A stretch of DNA of 64,000 nucleotides from Symbiodinium natans. Lineage: Eukaryota > Sar > Dinophyceae > Suessiales > Symbiodiniaceae. Position 1 is the first letter of the stretch; every line of letters begins with the position of its first letter. Under the pieces are notes generated by a model that had not been told where the DNA came from, searched no databases, and was given only the letters and a program-made list of their open reading frames with translations. The DNA lies in NCBI GenBank assembly GCA_905221605.1, contig CAJNDS010001113.1, positions 1,222,663 to 1,286,662 of the forward strand, given 5' to 3'. Of the stretch, positions 49,101 to 58,053 are shown piece by piece. Both the position numbers and the translations under genes were made by a program.

Positions 49101-50207
49101 TGCACAAAGCCACACTACTTGCTACATGCCGTTACATGCCCCTTTCATGGCACTGGTAGCTGAGTTTCTCTATCCCTCCGCAGCCCCCCCCCCCCCCTCC
49201 CCCCCAAAGTGTCCCCTCAGAGGTGTTCCATGCCTTCGACGGCACCGACCTCTTCTGCGCCGAATCTTGGGCCTTGGAACACTTCTGGGGTGAGTGCTCC
49301 CACCCCCAACCCTAACCCTAAACCCTACTCCCCTAACCCCTAAGCCCTAAATCCTGCGCCCTAAGCCCTTAACCCTAAACCCTAAACCCTAAGTTAAGGT
49401 ATCTGAATGGCAGAAGGGTTTTCTTCGGCCTTCCGGGTTGCGGTAGCTTGGGGTTCCGTCCCTTTTTCCTGAAACCCGAAGGGTTTGAAGGGGCCCTAAA
49501 TGAGGAGGTTCCCATGACCAAACCGAGTGCGTTTTTTGTTTTTTCTTTCTGGGTGGGGGATGCGTAGCAGCTCGGGTGTACCAGAACCCCCAAAACTCCA
49601 AACCCCCAAAACCCCAAAACCCCTAAAACCCCAAAACCCAAAAGACCCCAAAAACACCAAACCCCCAAAAACCCCAAACCCCCAAAAACCCCAAACCCCA
49701 AACCCTCAACCCTGAACCCTGAACCCTGAACCCTAAACCCTAAACCCTGAACCCTAAACCCTAAACCCCGAACCCTAAACCCTAAACCCTAAACTCTAAA
49801 CCCTCAACCCTCAACCCTCAACCCTGAACCCTGAACCCTGAACCCTGAACCCTAAACCCTAAACCCTAAACCCGAAATGTTCTGCAGTAAGGAGCTGATG
49901 CCGACGCGCTTCGACTGGACGGAGACCTACCGGAAGCAAAGTTACGAGGAGCCTCCCCTGGGATGGCTGTCCCTCTGGTGCAAGCCGGAGGCTGAACCTG
50001 GGGTTTAGGGTTTAGGGTTTCGGGTTTAGAGTTTAGGGGGTTTAGGGTTTTCGGGTTCCCCTGGCACGGCCACTCTGGCGACAATCTGGACGGTGGAGGA
50101 GCCATGGCTATTCTTCAGAGCTGTTTTCTGATAGATCCCAGGAGGTGTTTTATTTATTAGCCGACGAGTTCTACGTGGAAAGCTTGCAAGGAGCAGCAAC
50201 GACGTGA
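40191..50207 (+). CDS. class I SAM-dependent methyltransferase, ~17 exons
   Basis: Exons: 40191-40208, 40806-40888, 41403-41463, 41978-42070, 42322-42386, 42934-43018, 43229-43270, 43476-43527, 43957-44000, 44526-44570, 45542-45641, 46277-46361, 47463-47547, 48956-49037, 49221-49289, 49888-50002, 50142-50207. The start MGQVTK joins VIKAVTQAAFLEARGSFVGE. Motif I is LELGCGTGENLVALAHH, then GIDIVEDAVKSSQ, LCADVLELPDD, FDFIFDCQCFHC, LLAPGGKLLMLTGN and a C-terminal TRFDWTETYRKQ. These match thiopurine-methyltransferase-like class I enzymes that move a methyl group from S-adenosylmethionine; the substrate is unknown. Phases agree at 15 of 16 joins; 49289 to 49888 does not, so a small exon is missing. 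Donors 1, 8 and 12 are GC. The first donor could instead be GTGAGT two bases later. Confidence 0.72.
40700..40792 (-). repeat. CCCTAAA array in methyltransferase intron 1
   Basis: About 13 heptamers end before CCCCAGAGCCCCCTCAG, the acceptor of exon 2. Confidence 0.85.
41793..41972. mobile_element. TIR element forming the end of intron 3
   Basis: GGGTAGTTCTCTAAA (41793) and TTTAGAGAACTACCC (41958-41972) are exact inverted ends. The right end is followed at once by TTCAG, the acceptor of the methyltransferase exon at 41978. CCCTAAA heptamers fill the right half. The related copy is at 24629. Confidence 0.75.
42780..42925. other. AT-rich island inside methyltransferase intron 5
   Basis: ATATATG-rich sequence with TATA-like strings, but the flanking exons join in phase across it. 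I read it as intronic rather than a promoter. Confidence 0.5.
43331..43358 (-). repeat. poly-C run in intron 7
   Basis: About 26 C before CCCCAAA/CCCTAAA repeats, on the acceptor side of the intron. Confidence 0.85.
43476..43527 (+). CDS. methyltransferase exon 8, SAM motif I first half
   Basis: Reads IGDGKLLPSARALELGC and leaves a single G before a GC donor (G^GCGCCTTG). That G completes the glycine of GCGTGEN in the next exon. The frame could also start at 43456. The split of the SAM-binding loop across a GC-AG intron is the clearest evidence that GC donors are used here. Confidence 0.75.
43957..44000 (+). CDS. methyltransferase exon 9, SAM motif I second half
   Basis: After CCCCCTCCCTGAG the exon supplies GC then TGENLVALAHHTRF, ending in phase 0 before GTTCCTGC. 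Joined to exon 10 it gives HHTRF-VCGIDIV, the spacing expected between motif I and the acidic residue that binds the SAM ribose. Confidence 0.78.
44197..44312. mobile_element. complete TIR element, CTTGGTAGCCCA family, intron 9
   Basis: CTTGGTAGCCCA and TGGGCTACCAAG are perfect 12-bp inverted ends, 116 bp apart overall. The core shares TACCCTTTACCC, TTCTTTTTTGG and AAAGTAACCAACC with copies at 26555 and 30434. Confidence 0.8.
44526..44570 (+). CDS. methyltransferase exon 10, motif post-I
   Basis: Reads VCGIDIVEDAVKSSQ between CAGTCAG and a GTTGCG donor, phase 0 on both sides. GIDIV is the classic strand 2 motif; the Asp should contact the SAM ribose hydroxyls. Confidence 0.8.
45542..46361 (+). 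CDS. methyltransferase exons 11-12, motifs II and post-II
   Basis: Exon 45542-45641 reads EARMDCMKAQVLCADVLELP then DDAIYLLDGGALK, where the ADVLELP strand holds the residue that stacks on adenine. Exon 46277-46361 reads SWEFDFIFDCQCFHCLYQVD and AEAAAQA and uses a GC donor (AGG^GCGCC). FDFIFD is the expected strand 4. A donor at 45630 would drop four residues and keep phase. Confidence 0.72.
46798..47060. repeat. TTTAGGG and CCCTAAA arrays within intron 12
   Basis: TTTAGGG (46798-46845) is followed by a stretch resembling a decayed GGTTCATGGGTACTT element (about 46895-46985), then CCCTAAA (46997-47030). Confidence 0.6.
47270..47430 (-). repeat. CCCTGAA/CCCTAAA/CCCTACA mixed array
   Basis: About 22 heptamers with three alternating variants lie before the exon at 47463. 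Confidence 0.8.
47715..48285 (-). repeat. longest CCCTAAA array in the window
   Basis: About 570 bp, some 80 heptamers, with a slipped centre of CCCCTAAA and CCTAAA variants (47990-48140). It is immediately opposed by TTTAGGG-type repeats (48297-48600) within intron 13. Confidence 0.9.
48297..48620 (+). repeat. TTTAGGG/CTTGGGG/CTTAGGG array
   Basis: Variant heptamers in composite blocks of about 42 bp (GTGTAGGGTTTAGGG, then TTTAGGGCTTGGGG) repeat four to five times. Confidence 0.8.
48830..48905. repeat. TA/TATG microsatellite in intron 13
   Basis: ATATATATATGCATATGTAT-type low-complexity tract just upstream of the pyrimidine-rich acceptor at 48955. Confidence 0.6.
49720..49875 (-). repeat. 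CCCTAAA/CCCTGAA/CCCTCAA array
   Basis: About 22 mixed heptamers before GTTCTGCAG, the acceptor of exon 16. Confidence 0.8.
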
Positions 50208-50635
50208 AGCAGAGATCGACAGCGCCGCCTGACGCCAGGGATGTCCTTTGCAGAGCAGTAGCCCTCCCTTGGTGGGCATCCGAAAAAGGCAGATCCCGTC
50301 TCTTTTTTCTTGCGCCCTGCCAGTGCTGAACGAAACCAAGAGTGGGGTTTGGGGTTCAGGGTTCAGGGTTCAGGGGGTTGGGATCTTGGTTTAGGGTTGT
50401 CAGGTTTTAGAGTGTAGGGCTGCAAGCAGAATCGTAGGACTAAAAACTAAAAAAGCCAGCCACGCGGGTCCCACTGCAGCCGATGGTGGTATGTTGTTCA
50501 AGTAGGGTTAGGGTGTAGGGCTTGGGGTTTAGGTTTAGGGTTTAGGGTTTAGGGTTTAGGGTTTAGGGTTTCGGATAGGTTCTAGGGCGTTCAGGATCAG
50601 GACGGATTAATCGCAGCTCCTAGCTCACGAGCCAG

Positions 50636-50941
50636 TCAATAGATTCCTGTGACTTCATTGGCCCTCGTGACGTGAGTCGGGGTTTAGGGTTTAGGGTTTA
50701 GGGTTTAGGGTTTAGAGGTTTGGGGTTACGGGGTTTAGGCAGGGTTTAGGGGTTTAGGGTTTAGGAATTACGGGTTTGGGGTTTAGGGTTTAGGGTTTTA
50801 GGGTTTAGGGGTTTAGGGGTTAGGGGAGCAGGTTCGAAGTGCTGGTGTGTGTGACGTAGGCGTTGTAGCCGCGACTTGCTTGAAGTTGGACCCACAACCC
50901 CCGCAGAATTCCAGCTGCCATTCTCAAAGCCCGGCTTCTAA
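50636..50941 (+). CDS. two candidate small exons after the methyltransferase
   Basis: 50636-50671 reads SIDSCDFIGPRD between GCCAG and a consensus GTGAGT donor, phase 0/0. 50907-50941 follows CCCCGCAG and reads FQLPFSKPGF and a stop, needing one carried base. They could be an alternative end of the methyltransferase gene in place of the 50142 exon, or a separate small gene. Confidence 0.35.
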
Positions 50942-50959
50942 ACCATACATACACTCCCT

Positions 50960-51215
50960 AACCGCTAACCCCTACTAAACCCCTAAACCCCTAAACCCCT
51001 AAACCCCTAAACCCCTAAACCCCTAACCCCCCAAACCCCCTAAACCCTAAACCCTAACCCTAAACCCTAAACCCTAAACCCTAAACCCTAAACCCTAAAC
51101 CCTAAACCCTAAACCCTAAACCCTAAACCCTAAACCCTAAACCCTAAACCCTAAACCCTAAAACCCAAACCCCAAATCCTCAACCCTAAACCCTAAACCC
51201 TAAACCTCCCCCCAA
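50960..51215 (-). repeat. CCCCTAAA then CCCTAAA array
   Basis: Six octamers are followed by about 18 heptamers. Confidence 0.85.
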
Positions 51216-51256
51216 CCCTCCATGAACCCTTGGGGCCCTTCAGGGTCCCCAGACAG

Positions 51257-52891
51257 GCGATGCAGAGTTACCAGGATCAAAGCTGCTGGACTCTGGCCGT
51301 GTCCCTCCCGGCCACATTAGGGTTTGGGGTGTAGGGTTTAGGGTTTAGGGTCAGGGGGGATAAGAGGATTGAGGATCTAGGGCTCAGAGCTTAAAGGACT
51401 TCCAAAGAAGTAGCCCCAACCCGAGCTGCATGTTGAGACTTGCGAAAAGGCTTTGCTGGTATTTCAGGGGGCTTTAGAACGCCAGGAGTATAGTAGGAAT
51501 GTAAAGGGAATATTATGAGGACCCTGGTAGGTAAATTCCGATTATTCCTACTCAATTCTTGGGGTTCCCTGTTTGGGGTCCAGCCTGGGTCGATAACCTC
51601 AGTTCGATTTTGGGCGCAAAGACCCCAGCTGTTGCAGAAGCTTGCTTTTTGGGGGTTGCTCCCTGCAATGCTCCTTGCAATATAACAATATGGGTTTAGG
51701 GTTTTAGGGGTTTTGGGTTTAAATAGGTTTAGGCACATCCCTTAAGACACATGGGAGTCCCTGGCCCTGCTTTTCCAAGGAGCCCTAGACCGTAAGCACT
51801 ACTTCTCCAACCAAAACTTCGCAAACTCCGCCAGGTCCTTGTACGAGGACCTGCGAAAGTATCCGCAGCACCTTCCCTCCAGGCATGGCGAGGCCCGCTT
51901 GGGCTGGGGTTTAGGGTTCAGTGGTTAGGGTTTATCCCTAAACCCTAGCCCTAAACCCCAGAAGGTCCCTCACAAGGTCCCCCACAAAGTCACCACAACG
52001 TCCCCCACAATGTAACCCCACAAGTTCCTCACAAAATCTCCCACAGAGTGCCGCAAGTTCCGTCCCCACCACCCCGCCCGGCCCCGCCCCTCTTCCCGTG
52101 CTATCTCTCAACTGGGTTGGGGGTTCTGGGCCTGGGTTGGGTGCGTGGGTGTTGGATCGAGGGTGTTGTTGGTTCGCCCTCCCTCGCCTCTCCCCGTTTT
52201 TAAGTTTTTGCCGGCTTGGTGGAGCTAAAGCACTTGAGCCGGGTGCCTTAAGGCTTAGGGTTCAGGGCCCGAGGGTCTGGAGCCTGAGGCTTAGAGTGAG
52301 CTTCGTATTTTCTTAACGTCATGGGATTCTTTGGACATGTGGGTTTGTTTCCCAAAGCTGGACAAGTGCTTGACTAGAAAAAGCTAGAACATGAGCTGCT
52401 GAACCTTAAACCCTAAACCCTAAACCCTAAACCCTAACCCTAAACCCTAAACCCTAAACCCTAAACCCTAAACCCTAAACCCTAAGCCCTAAGCCCTAAA
52501 CCCTAAACCCTAAACCCTAAACCCTAAACCGACTTGAAGAACTCCTGAGCCCACAGCGCCCCCGTCAAGGTCTACTTGGCGGCTTCCAGGGCCTGCCAGG
52601 TGGTTGAGGGTCTAGGGTTTAGGGTTTGGGGTTTAGGGTTTGGGGTTTAGGGTTTAGGGTTTAGGGTTTTTTCTTGGTGGACAATTGTCATTTCCTGGTG
52701 AGCACTTGTCATTTCTGGGGGCTTAGGATTTAGGGGCTTCGGGTTTAAGGTCTAGGGTCTAGGGCAGGGTTAAGGGCCTAGGCTCTAGGATTGCGGGCGT
52801 AGGATTTAAGGGTTAAACCTCAAGGGTCCAACAGCCCCGTTCGATAGTGGCCACCTACCAGAGGATCAGAACAGCCCCAATCGCTTTATAG
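51257..52891 (+). CDS. multi-exon gene, unknown helical protein
   Basis: Exon 51257-51321 reads AMQSYQDQSCWTLAVSLPAT (a second frame is also open). The long exon 51747-51908 has 53 clean codons: TWESLALLFQGALDRKHYF, SNQNFANSARSLYEDLRKYP, QHLPSRHGEARLG. Exon 52557-52599 reads APVKVYLAASRACQ and joins in phase 0 to the terminal exon 52835-52891, PRSIVATYQRIRTAPIAL and a stop. GC3 is high. One linking exon between 51908 and 52557 appears to be missing. No domain is recognised, though the long exon looks helical and soluble. Confidence 0.5.
51960..52060. repeat. AAGGTCCCCCAC 12-bp repeats
   Basis: About eight diverged 12-14 bp units of the type AAGGTCCCCCAC or AAAGTCACCAC lie within an intron. 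Confidence 0.6.
52395..52530 (-). repeat. CCCTAAA array
   Basis: About 18 heptamers, including a CCCTAAG pair. Confidence 0.85.
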
Positions 52892-52954
52892 TGGTTTAGG
52901 GTTTAGGGTTTAGGGTTTAGGGTTTAGGGTGGCCCTGGAACTATGTGAGCCTTG

Positions 52955-53057
52955 CTTGAAGGTTCATGGGTGTTTTTAAAGTAGGGTGGTAAGTATCCCA
53001 AGTTGGGTTAAAGCCGCTGCTAACCCACTAACCCTAATTACCCATGAGCCTCCAAGT
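52955..53057. mobile_element. GGTTCATGGGTACTT element after a gene end
   Basis: CTTGAAGGTTCATGGGTGTT and ATTACCCATGAGCCTCCAAG are inverted ends; there are no internal heptamers. It lies about 60 bp past the proposed stop at 52891. Confidence 0.6.
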
Positions 53058-53175
53058 ATAAACCCTAAACCCTAAACCCTCATCCCTGAACCCAATTCTT
53101 GGAGCTGCTGGTAGCTTGCGCTTCAGCTGAAGCCAGACGATTTCAGGGTTTCGGCTTGGGGGTTAGGGCAAATCG

Positions 53176-53260
53176 CTGAGTTGCCGGAGTCACGGAAGCC
53201 GTCGGCAGCCTACTGCCCCCCAAAAGATGCCAAACCAATTCCAAACCCCAAGCCCTAAAC
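53176..53260 (+). CDS. candidate terminal exon LPESRKPSAAYCPPK
   Basis: A frame after GCTGAG reads LPESRKPSAAYCPPKDAKPI then PNPKP and a stop. GC3 is high, but its flanks (TTTAGGG left, CCCTAAA right) are the reverse of the usual exon bracket. Confidence 0.22.
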
Positions 53261-53347
53261 CTTACAAACCCTAAACTCTCAACCCTCAACCCTTTACCCT
53301 AAACCTTGAACCTTAAGCCTTAAACCTTAAACCCCTAAATGTGCGAG

Positions 53348-53408
53348 CCAAGCACGGCTTGAGGATCAATGGGGTGTGGCCCTTGCGATCTTGGAGGACA
53401 CCGCTTAG
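53348..53408 (+). CDS. candidate terminal exon QARLEDQWGVALAILEDTA
   Basis: After GTGCGAG the frame reads QARLEDQWGVALAILEDTA and TAG, needing two carried bases. A second frame (KHGLRINGVWPLRSW) runs to a GTAGGG donor. The upstream partner is unknown. Confidence 0.3.
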
Positions 53409-53737
53409 CAGAGTGGTAGGGGGTCGACGTCCTCAACTTTCCAGGCTGCTGCTCGCAACCCGAAACCCGAAACCCTAAACCCTAAACCCTAAACCGCATG
53501 AAAGTACCTTCTTAGGGTTCTTATTCTCCTACGGAGACGGGGCTTGACGCTTAGGACTCATATACCCTATAAAACCCAAGGGCCCATACTTCAGCCCTTG
53601 ACCTTGAGGGCAGGCCGTGCATGACTCTCTGCCTCTTCGCTTACTAAGTGCACCTCTGCACCATAGTTACCATAGTTGTTCTCCAATGCTACATTTTTGC
53701 TTGCCTAGTACGTCCACCAGTGACTCTAGTATCTCAG

Positions 53738-54741
53738 TGGGGCGCCGGCCTCAGAAGCCGGGAGGTGCGAATGATGGAATGAAACCCACAAGGAAGGCCT
53801 TGTCCGTAAGGGGTACTTCTCCCAATGATCCATCCCTGTAAAGGGCCTTTTTCGAACAACACCCCCTCCCCCCCCCCCCCCTGTTGGATCCCTTCCACCT
53901 GTTTGAGGTCCGTAAACCCTAAACCCTAAACCCTAAACCCTAAACCCTAAACCCTAAACCCTAAACCCTAAACCCTAAACCCTAAACCCTAAACCCTAAA
54001 CCCTAAACCCTAAACCCTAAACCTAACCCTAAACCCTAAACCCTAAACCCTAAACCCTAAACCCTAAACCCTAAACCCTAAACCCTAAACCCTAAACCCT
54101 AAACCCTAAACCCTAAACCCTAAACCCTAAACCCTAAACCCTAAACCCTAAACCCTAAACCCTAAGCCCTAAACCCTAAACCCTAAACCCTAAACCCTAA
54201 ACCTAAACCTCAGGTGTCCGAAAGCTCTCAGCCCACGACCCGAACTCCGCAACACAGGAGATGCAACACCGTGGGCTCCAAGAGGTACCTGCCAGGGGCT
54301 GTGCCGGTCTCGCATGGGGGTTTAGGGCTAGGGTTTAGGGTTTAGGGTTTTAGGGTTTTAGGGTTTTAGGGCTTAGGGTTCAGGATTTTGGGGTTTTGGG
54401 CTTGGGGTTCTCTAAAATGCGACCCCCAAATCCTAAACCTTGAACCCTAACCCCTAAACCCTGAACCTTGCAACCGTGAGACGCTGAGCCTTTTTCAAGG
54501 AGCACACGAGAGTGCCTCTTGCCGCGTTTTAGGGTGGCCCTTTGCTATTCTTCCCATATTGGTCTTAAGAGGGATCCTATCTAAGGACATGTCTCAGAGG
54601 GTTTTTTTCAGGGCCATCCCAACCAAAAAGCCCCAGTATGTTACCCACCCCCCAATCTTTTCAAGGACTGTTTTATGAGGTGCTCTACTTACAGTTCACA
54701 CGAAGGCGAAGGGAGCTCTAAGCCCACAATTCCCTGACTAA
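53738..54741 (+). CDS. three-exon gene 3' part, basic protein
   Basis: Exon 53738-53805 reads GRRPQKPGGANDGMKPTRKA then LS before a GTAAGG donor. Exon 54214-54319 reads VSESSQPTTRTPQHRRCNTV and GSKRYLPGAVPVSHG. The leftover G joins exon 54695-54741, giving V then HTKAKGALSPQFPD and TAA. All phases agree, and the acceptors carry pyrimidine tracts. The protein is Ser/Thr/Arg/Lys-rich and possibly disordered (inference). An open frame upstream (from 53617) might contain the start. Confidence 0.48.
53912..54206 (-). repeat. CCCTAAA array, ~42 copies, in intron
   Basis: Almost perfect array with two CCTAAA slips. It occupies most of the intron between the exons at 53738 and 54214. Confidence 0.9.
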
Positions 54742-54855
54742 GTCCTTCTTGCGCTAAGCACTAAGCCCTAAATCCTAAGCCCTAAACCCTAAACCCTAAG
54801 CCCTAAACCCTAACCCAAAACCCTCCTAAACGGCGCGGGTGCCTGGCACTCCCAG

Positions 54856-54924
54856 CTGGCCAGCGAGGGGCAATCCAAGCGGGGGCATTCAATCAGCGAC
54901 GATGACGAAGCGTTCGAAAGTTAA
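54856..54924 (+). CDS. terminal exon with acidic tail
   Basis: After CACTCCCAG the frame reads LASEGQSKRGHSISDDDEAF then ES and TAA, nearly all G/C-ending codons. SDDDEAFES is a typical acidic C-terminus. The upstream partner exon is not assigned. Confidence 0.42.
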   Translation: MASEGQSKRGHSISDDDEAFES

Positions 54925-55102
54925 TCTTGAGCTTAGGACTTGGGGGCTTAGGGTTTAGGGCGTTTAGGGTTTAGGGTTCAGGGTTTAAGGTTTAGGGTAA
55001 GGACACCAGGAAGCATTCTCAATTCCCAAAAAGCAACATTAAGGTCACCTTTGCTCCTAAACCCTAAGCGCAAACTAAGCCCCAAGCCCTAAGAACTACC
55101 CC

Positions 55103-55112
55103 GAAAAAAACC

Positions 55113-55154
<42 letters not shown>
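55103..55154 (-). repeat. poly-C run of about 50
   Basis: The longest homopolymer in the window, immediately upstream of an acceptor. Its true length is probably uncertain in the assembly. Confidence 0.85.
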
Positions 55155-55175
55155 ACCCGGACGCGCGTCTCCAAG

Positions 55176-55405
55176 GGCCGTGAAGAGGCCAGGATGGAAG
55201 CCGCTGCAGCCGCACGGCCCCGAGGTCTCCGCAAGATACTTCCGGCGTGGTTGTAAGTTTAGGGTTTAGGGTTTAGGGTTTAGGGTTCCGAGTTTCAGGG
55301 TTTAAGAATTATGTATGAGCTCCTGCACCTCCTAGAATTGCTTTGGTGCACCATGTCCACAGTGATCCTAGTCACCTAGATCGCCTAAGCCCTAAGTGCC
55401 TCTAG
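55176..55405 (+). CDS. two-exon coding segment, Ala/Arg-rich
   Basis: Exon 55176-55252 reads GREEARMEAAAAARPRGLRK then ILPAW, and ends TT^GTAAGT, a consensus donor with TTTAGGG right behind it. The two leftover bases plus T give Phe. Exon 55363-55405 then reads DPSHLDRLSPKCL and a stop. The first exon is convincing and the second moderate. An ATG inside the first exon (MEAAAAARPR) could be a start. Confidence 0.42.
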
Positions 55406-55754
55406 GGTTTTTTTTAGGGTGTAGGGTTTAGGCCGGGGGGAACTTTGTTATCTTCCTTGTTTGGGCGTGCAAAGGCCCCGGTCGTAGTCCTGGCAGACCC
55501 TCAGAAGCCTAAGAACCTCAAACCCGAACAAGCCTAGAAGACCCTTCAGAACACCAACCCTAAAAACGCCTACAACCCTAAACCCCAAAAGTTCAAAACA
55601 CAGACCCCAAACCACCCAAAAGCTCTTAAACCCCTAAGCAAGCTCTTCAGCCCCTCAGCGAAGCTCATAACCCCGAACAAAAACTCCGAAACAAGGCTCT
55701 CAACTCCTTCCCAAAGGCCATACGACCCATCCAAAAACTTTCTTAAAAACCCCT

Positions 55755-55998
55755 AAACCCGAAACCCGAAACCCGAAACCCCAAACCCCAAACCCCCAAC
55801 CCCCAACCCCAAACCCCAAACCCCCAAACCCTAAACCCCAAACCCCCAACCCCCAACCCCAAACCCCAAACCCCAAACCCCAAAAACCCCAAACCCCAAC
55901 CCCCAAACCCCAAACCCCAAACCCTAAACCCTAAACCCTAAACCCTAAACCCTAAACCCTAAACCCTAAACCCTAAACCCTAAACCCTAAACCCTAAA
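55755..55998 (-). repeat. CCCCAAA/CCCCCAA array then CCCTAAA
   Basis: About 34 heptamers; the first 23 are CCCCAAA or CCCCCAA variants. The minus-strand Gly/Trp/Phe-rich frame is a repeat translation. Confidence 0.85.
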
Positions 55999-56011
55999 CC
56001 CCGGGTGTCAG

Positions 56012-56103
56012 AACGCAACCTGGGCGCCCGAGTTGATGGAACCGAGGGCGGCTGGAACCTGGCCTTCGCGGCACTGGTGGCCCGCTGGCTCAGCGACCCC
56101 AGG
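56012..56103 (+). CDS. exon with ~90% G/C third bases, unknown protein
   Basis: Between GGTGTCAG and AGG^GTTTAGGG one frame reads RNLGARVDGTEGGWNLAFAA then LVARWLSDPR. It is flanked by CCCTAAA on the left and TTTAGGG on the right. It needs one carried base and ends in phase 0. Neither neighbour could be joined to it with confidence. Confidence 0.5.
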
Positions 56104-56280
56104 GTTTAGGGTTTAGGGTTTAGGGTTTAGGGTTTGGGGGTTTAGGGTTTGGGGGCTTGGGGGGTTTGGGGGGTTTGGGGGGTTTGGGGGGTTTGGGGGT
56201 AGTAGGGTTGTGGTAGGGTTGTCGCAGGGTTGTTGCAGGGTTGTTGAAGGGTTGTGGTAGGTTTGTGGGGCTCGTTTCGA

Positions 56281-57765
56281 ATGCGATACTTCGCGGCAGC
56301 CTTTCTAGCACCGCTGCAGCGTCGTAGCGCGTTGCGCTTCAGTGGCGCTCTGCTGACACACGTATGCGCCTTCGGTCATGGCATGGTCTGCTATGGTTCT
56401 GTGGCTTCTTGCATGGCCCCGGTCGGAGCACTTTGCATGGATTTAAGTGAGGGGCCACCCATGACTGAGAGTGGAACATCCCAGAGAGCCCAAGACCCCT
56501 TAAGAGTAAGGAAAATGCCTTAAGATACCGTCGGGTCCTTGCTCACCCTAACAAACCCCTAAATCCGTACTCCAGCGTATCGTGCTGAGTTAAGGCTCTG
56601 GGTTCTTGCCCTTGTGTTCATGGCACACTACCTTGGACCCCTAAGGTTGTACCCTTGTGTTTGGTACCCTTTCTACCGGAATATAAGGGCCACATCACGT
56701 TAGAACCTCCGAGTCTTGGGGGTACGTCCCTTGGGGGCCGACAGAAGCTTCTTGACCCTTCAACAGAACCAGGCGAGTGGAGCTGGGTCCAGAGATCGGG
56801 AGGCCGTTGGTTTAGGGAGTTTAGGGTTAAGGGAGTTTAGGGTTTAGGGAGCCTTGGGTTTAGGGCTAGGGTTTAGGGAGTTTAGGGTTTAGGGAGTTTT
56901 GGGTTGAAGGTTCAGGCTTAGAGGAGTTTAGGGAGCCGGGGGCTTCACAAGGCTTATGATTCTTCATAAGGGCTTTAGAGGGTTTTGCGCATCGGAGCTT
57001 CGGACCTGCTTTAAGGTTCTAGACCCTAAACAGCCTTAAACCCCAAGCGGTCCAAACCCTACACCCCAAACCCCAAAGCCCCCAAACCCGAAACCCGAAA
57101 CCCTAAGCCCTAAGCCCTAAGCCCTAAACCCTAAACCTTACACCCTAAACCCTAAACCCTAAACCTCAAACGCCAAACCCTAAACCCCCAAATCCGAAAC
57201 CCTCAACCTGAATGGAGACTCACCCAGTTTTCGTGGGGGGTGTTGGCCGTGCCGTGCAGGTTTTGGGATTCTGGGCTTCGGCGTGGCGGGGGCCTCCGCG
57301 GGTTGGGTTTAGGGACTGTAGTGCTCAGGGTTAAACCCTAAAACCTAAAACACGAACCCCCTAACTTTAGGGTTGAGGGTTTAGGGTTTAGGGTCTAGGG
57401 TTTAGGAAGGAGGGCTCCAGTTCAGGCTGTAAGAGGGTAAGAGGGGTCGGTCGTCGTAGTACGCAGCCACAATTCACCAAGACGATGCTGGTCAAGGGGG
57501 TCTTACAGTTGCGGCTCGCTTGGGCCACCCCGAAGCCCGACCTTGTTTAGGGTTTAGGGTTTAGGGTCTAGCAAAAAGTTTTGTGGGACCCAGAGTAGGC
57601 CCTTATTTCCTTTTTGCAGGGCTCAGGGTCCCTCATAAGCCCCTTTTTTTCCGTAGGTTCCTCTTAAGTCTAGTCTTTTCTTCGCTCCGGCCGTTGGCAC
57701 AGGGAGAGGCGGCCCTCGCGGTTTTTGAAAAGAGGCTGGACAGGCGCCACAGAACCGTTGCTTAG
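56281..57765 (+). CDS. five-exon gene, small protein with N-terminal leader
   Basis: Exon 1, 56281-56505, starts MRYFAAAFLAPLQRRSALRF and continues HVCAFGHGMVCYGSVASCMA, ending at GTAAGG. Exon 2, 56767-56809, reads NQASGAGSRDREAV. Exon 3, 57228-57301, reads FVGGVGRAVQVLGFWASAWR. Exon 4, 57467-57544, reads PQFTKTMLVKGVLQLRLAWA. Exon 5, 57703-57765, reads GEAALAVFEKRLDRRHRTVA and a stop. All four joins agree in phase, giving about 160 residues. The Arg-rich hydrophobic N-terminus could be a mitochondrial presequence or membrane segment (inference). It is the most complete small gene in the window; no family is recognised. Confidence 0.55.
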
Positions 57766-57984
57766 CAGGGTTAGGGTTTAGGGTTCAATTTAGGGCTTAC
57801 AGTTGCTTGCGGGCCCTTACCCGAGAGTTCGGTCAGCGGTGCCGGGTTTGCAGGCTTTAGGGCCTTGGGGCAGGTTTGGGGGGTTGGCGGTTCATCATGG
57901 CGACTGAGGGAATTAGCGCAAGCCCTTAGCGGGTCATAAATACACCCAGCCCCCCGGGTCTTACCGGTGTGCCTCTACACCCTA

Positions 57985-58045
57985 GACCTACTTGTAAGCA
58001 ACGCAGGGCTGCATGTACCCTAAAAGTACCCATGGGCCTGTTGCT
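57985..58045. mobile_element. fragment of GGTTCATGGGTACTT element
   Basis: CCTACTTGTAAGCAACG and AAAGTACCCATGGGCCTG resemble internal and right-end parts of the family. Confidence 0.3.
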
Positions 58046-58053
58046 CGAGTTTT

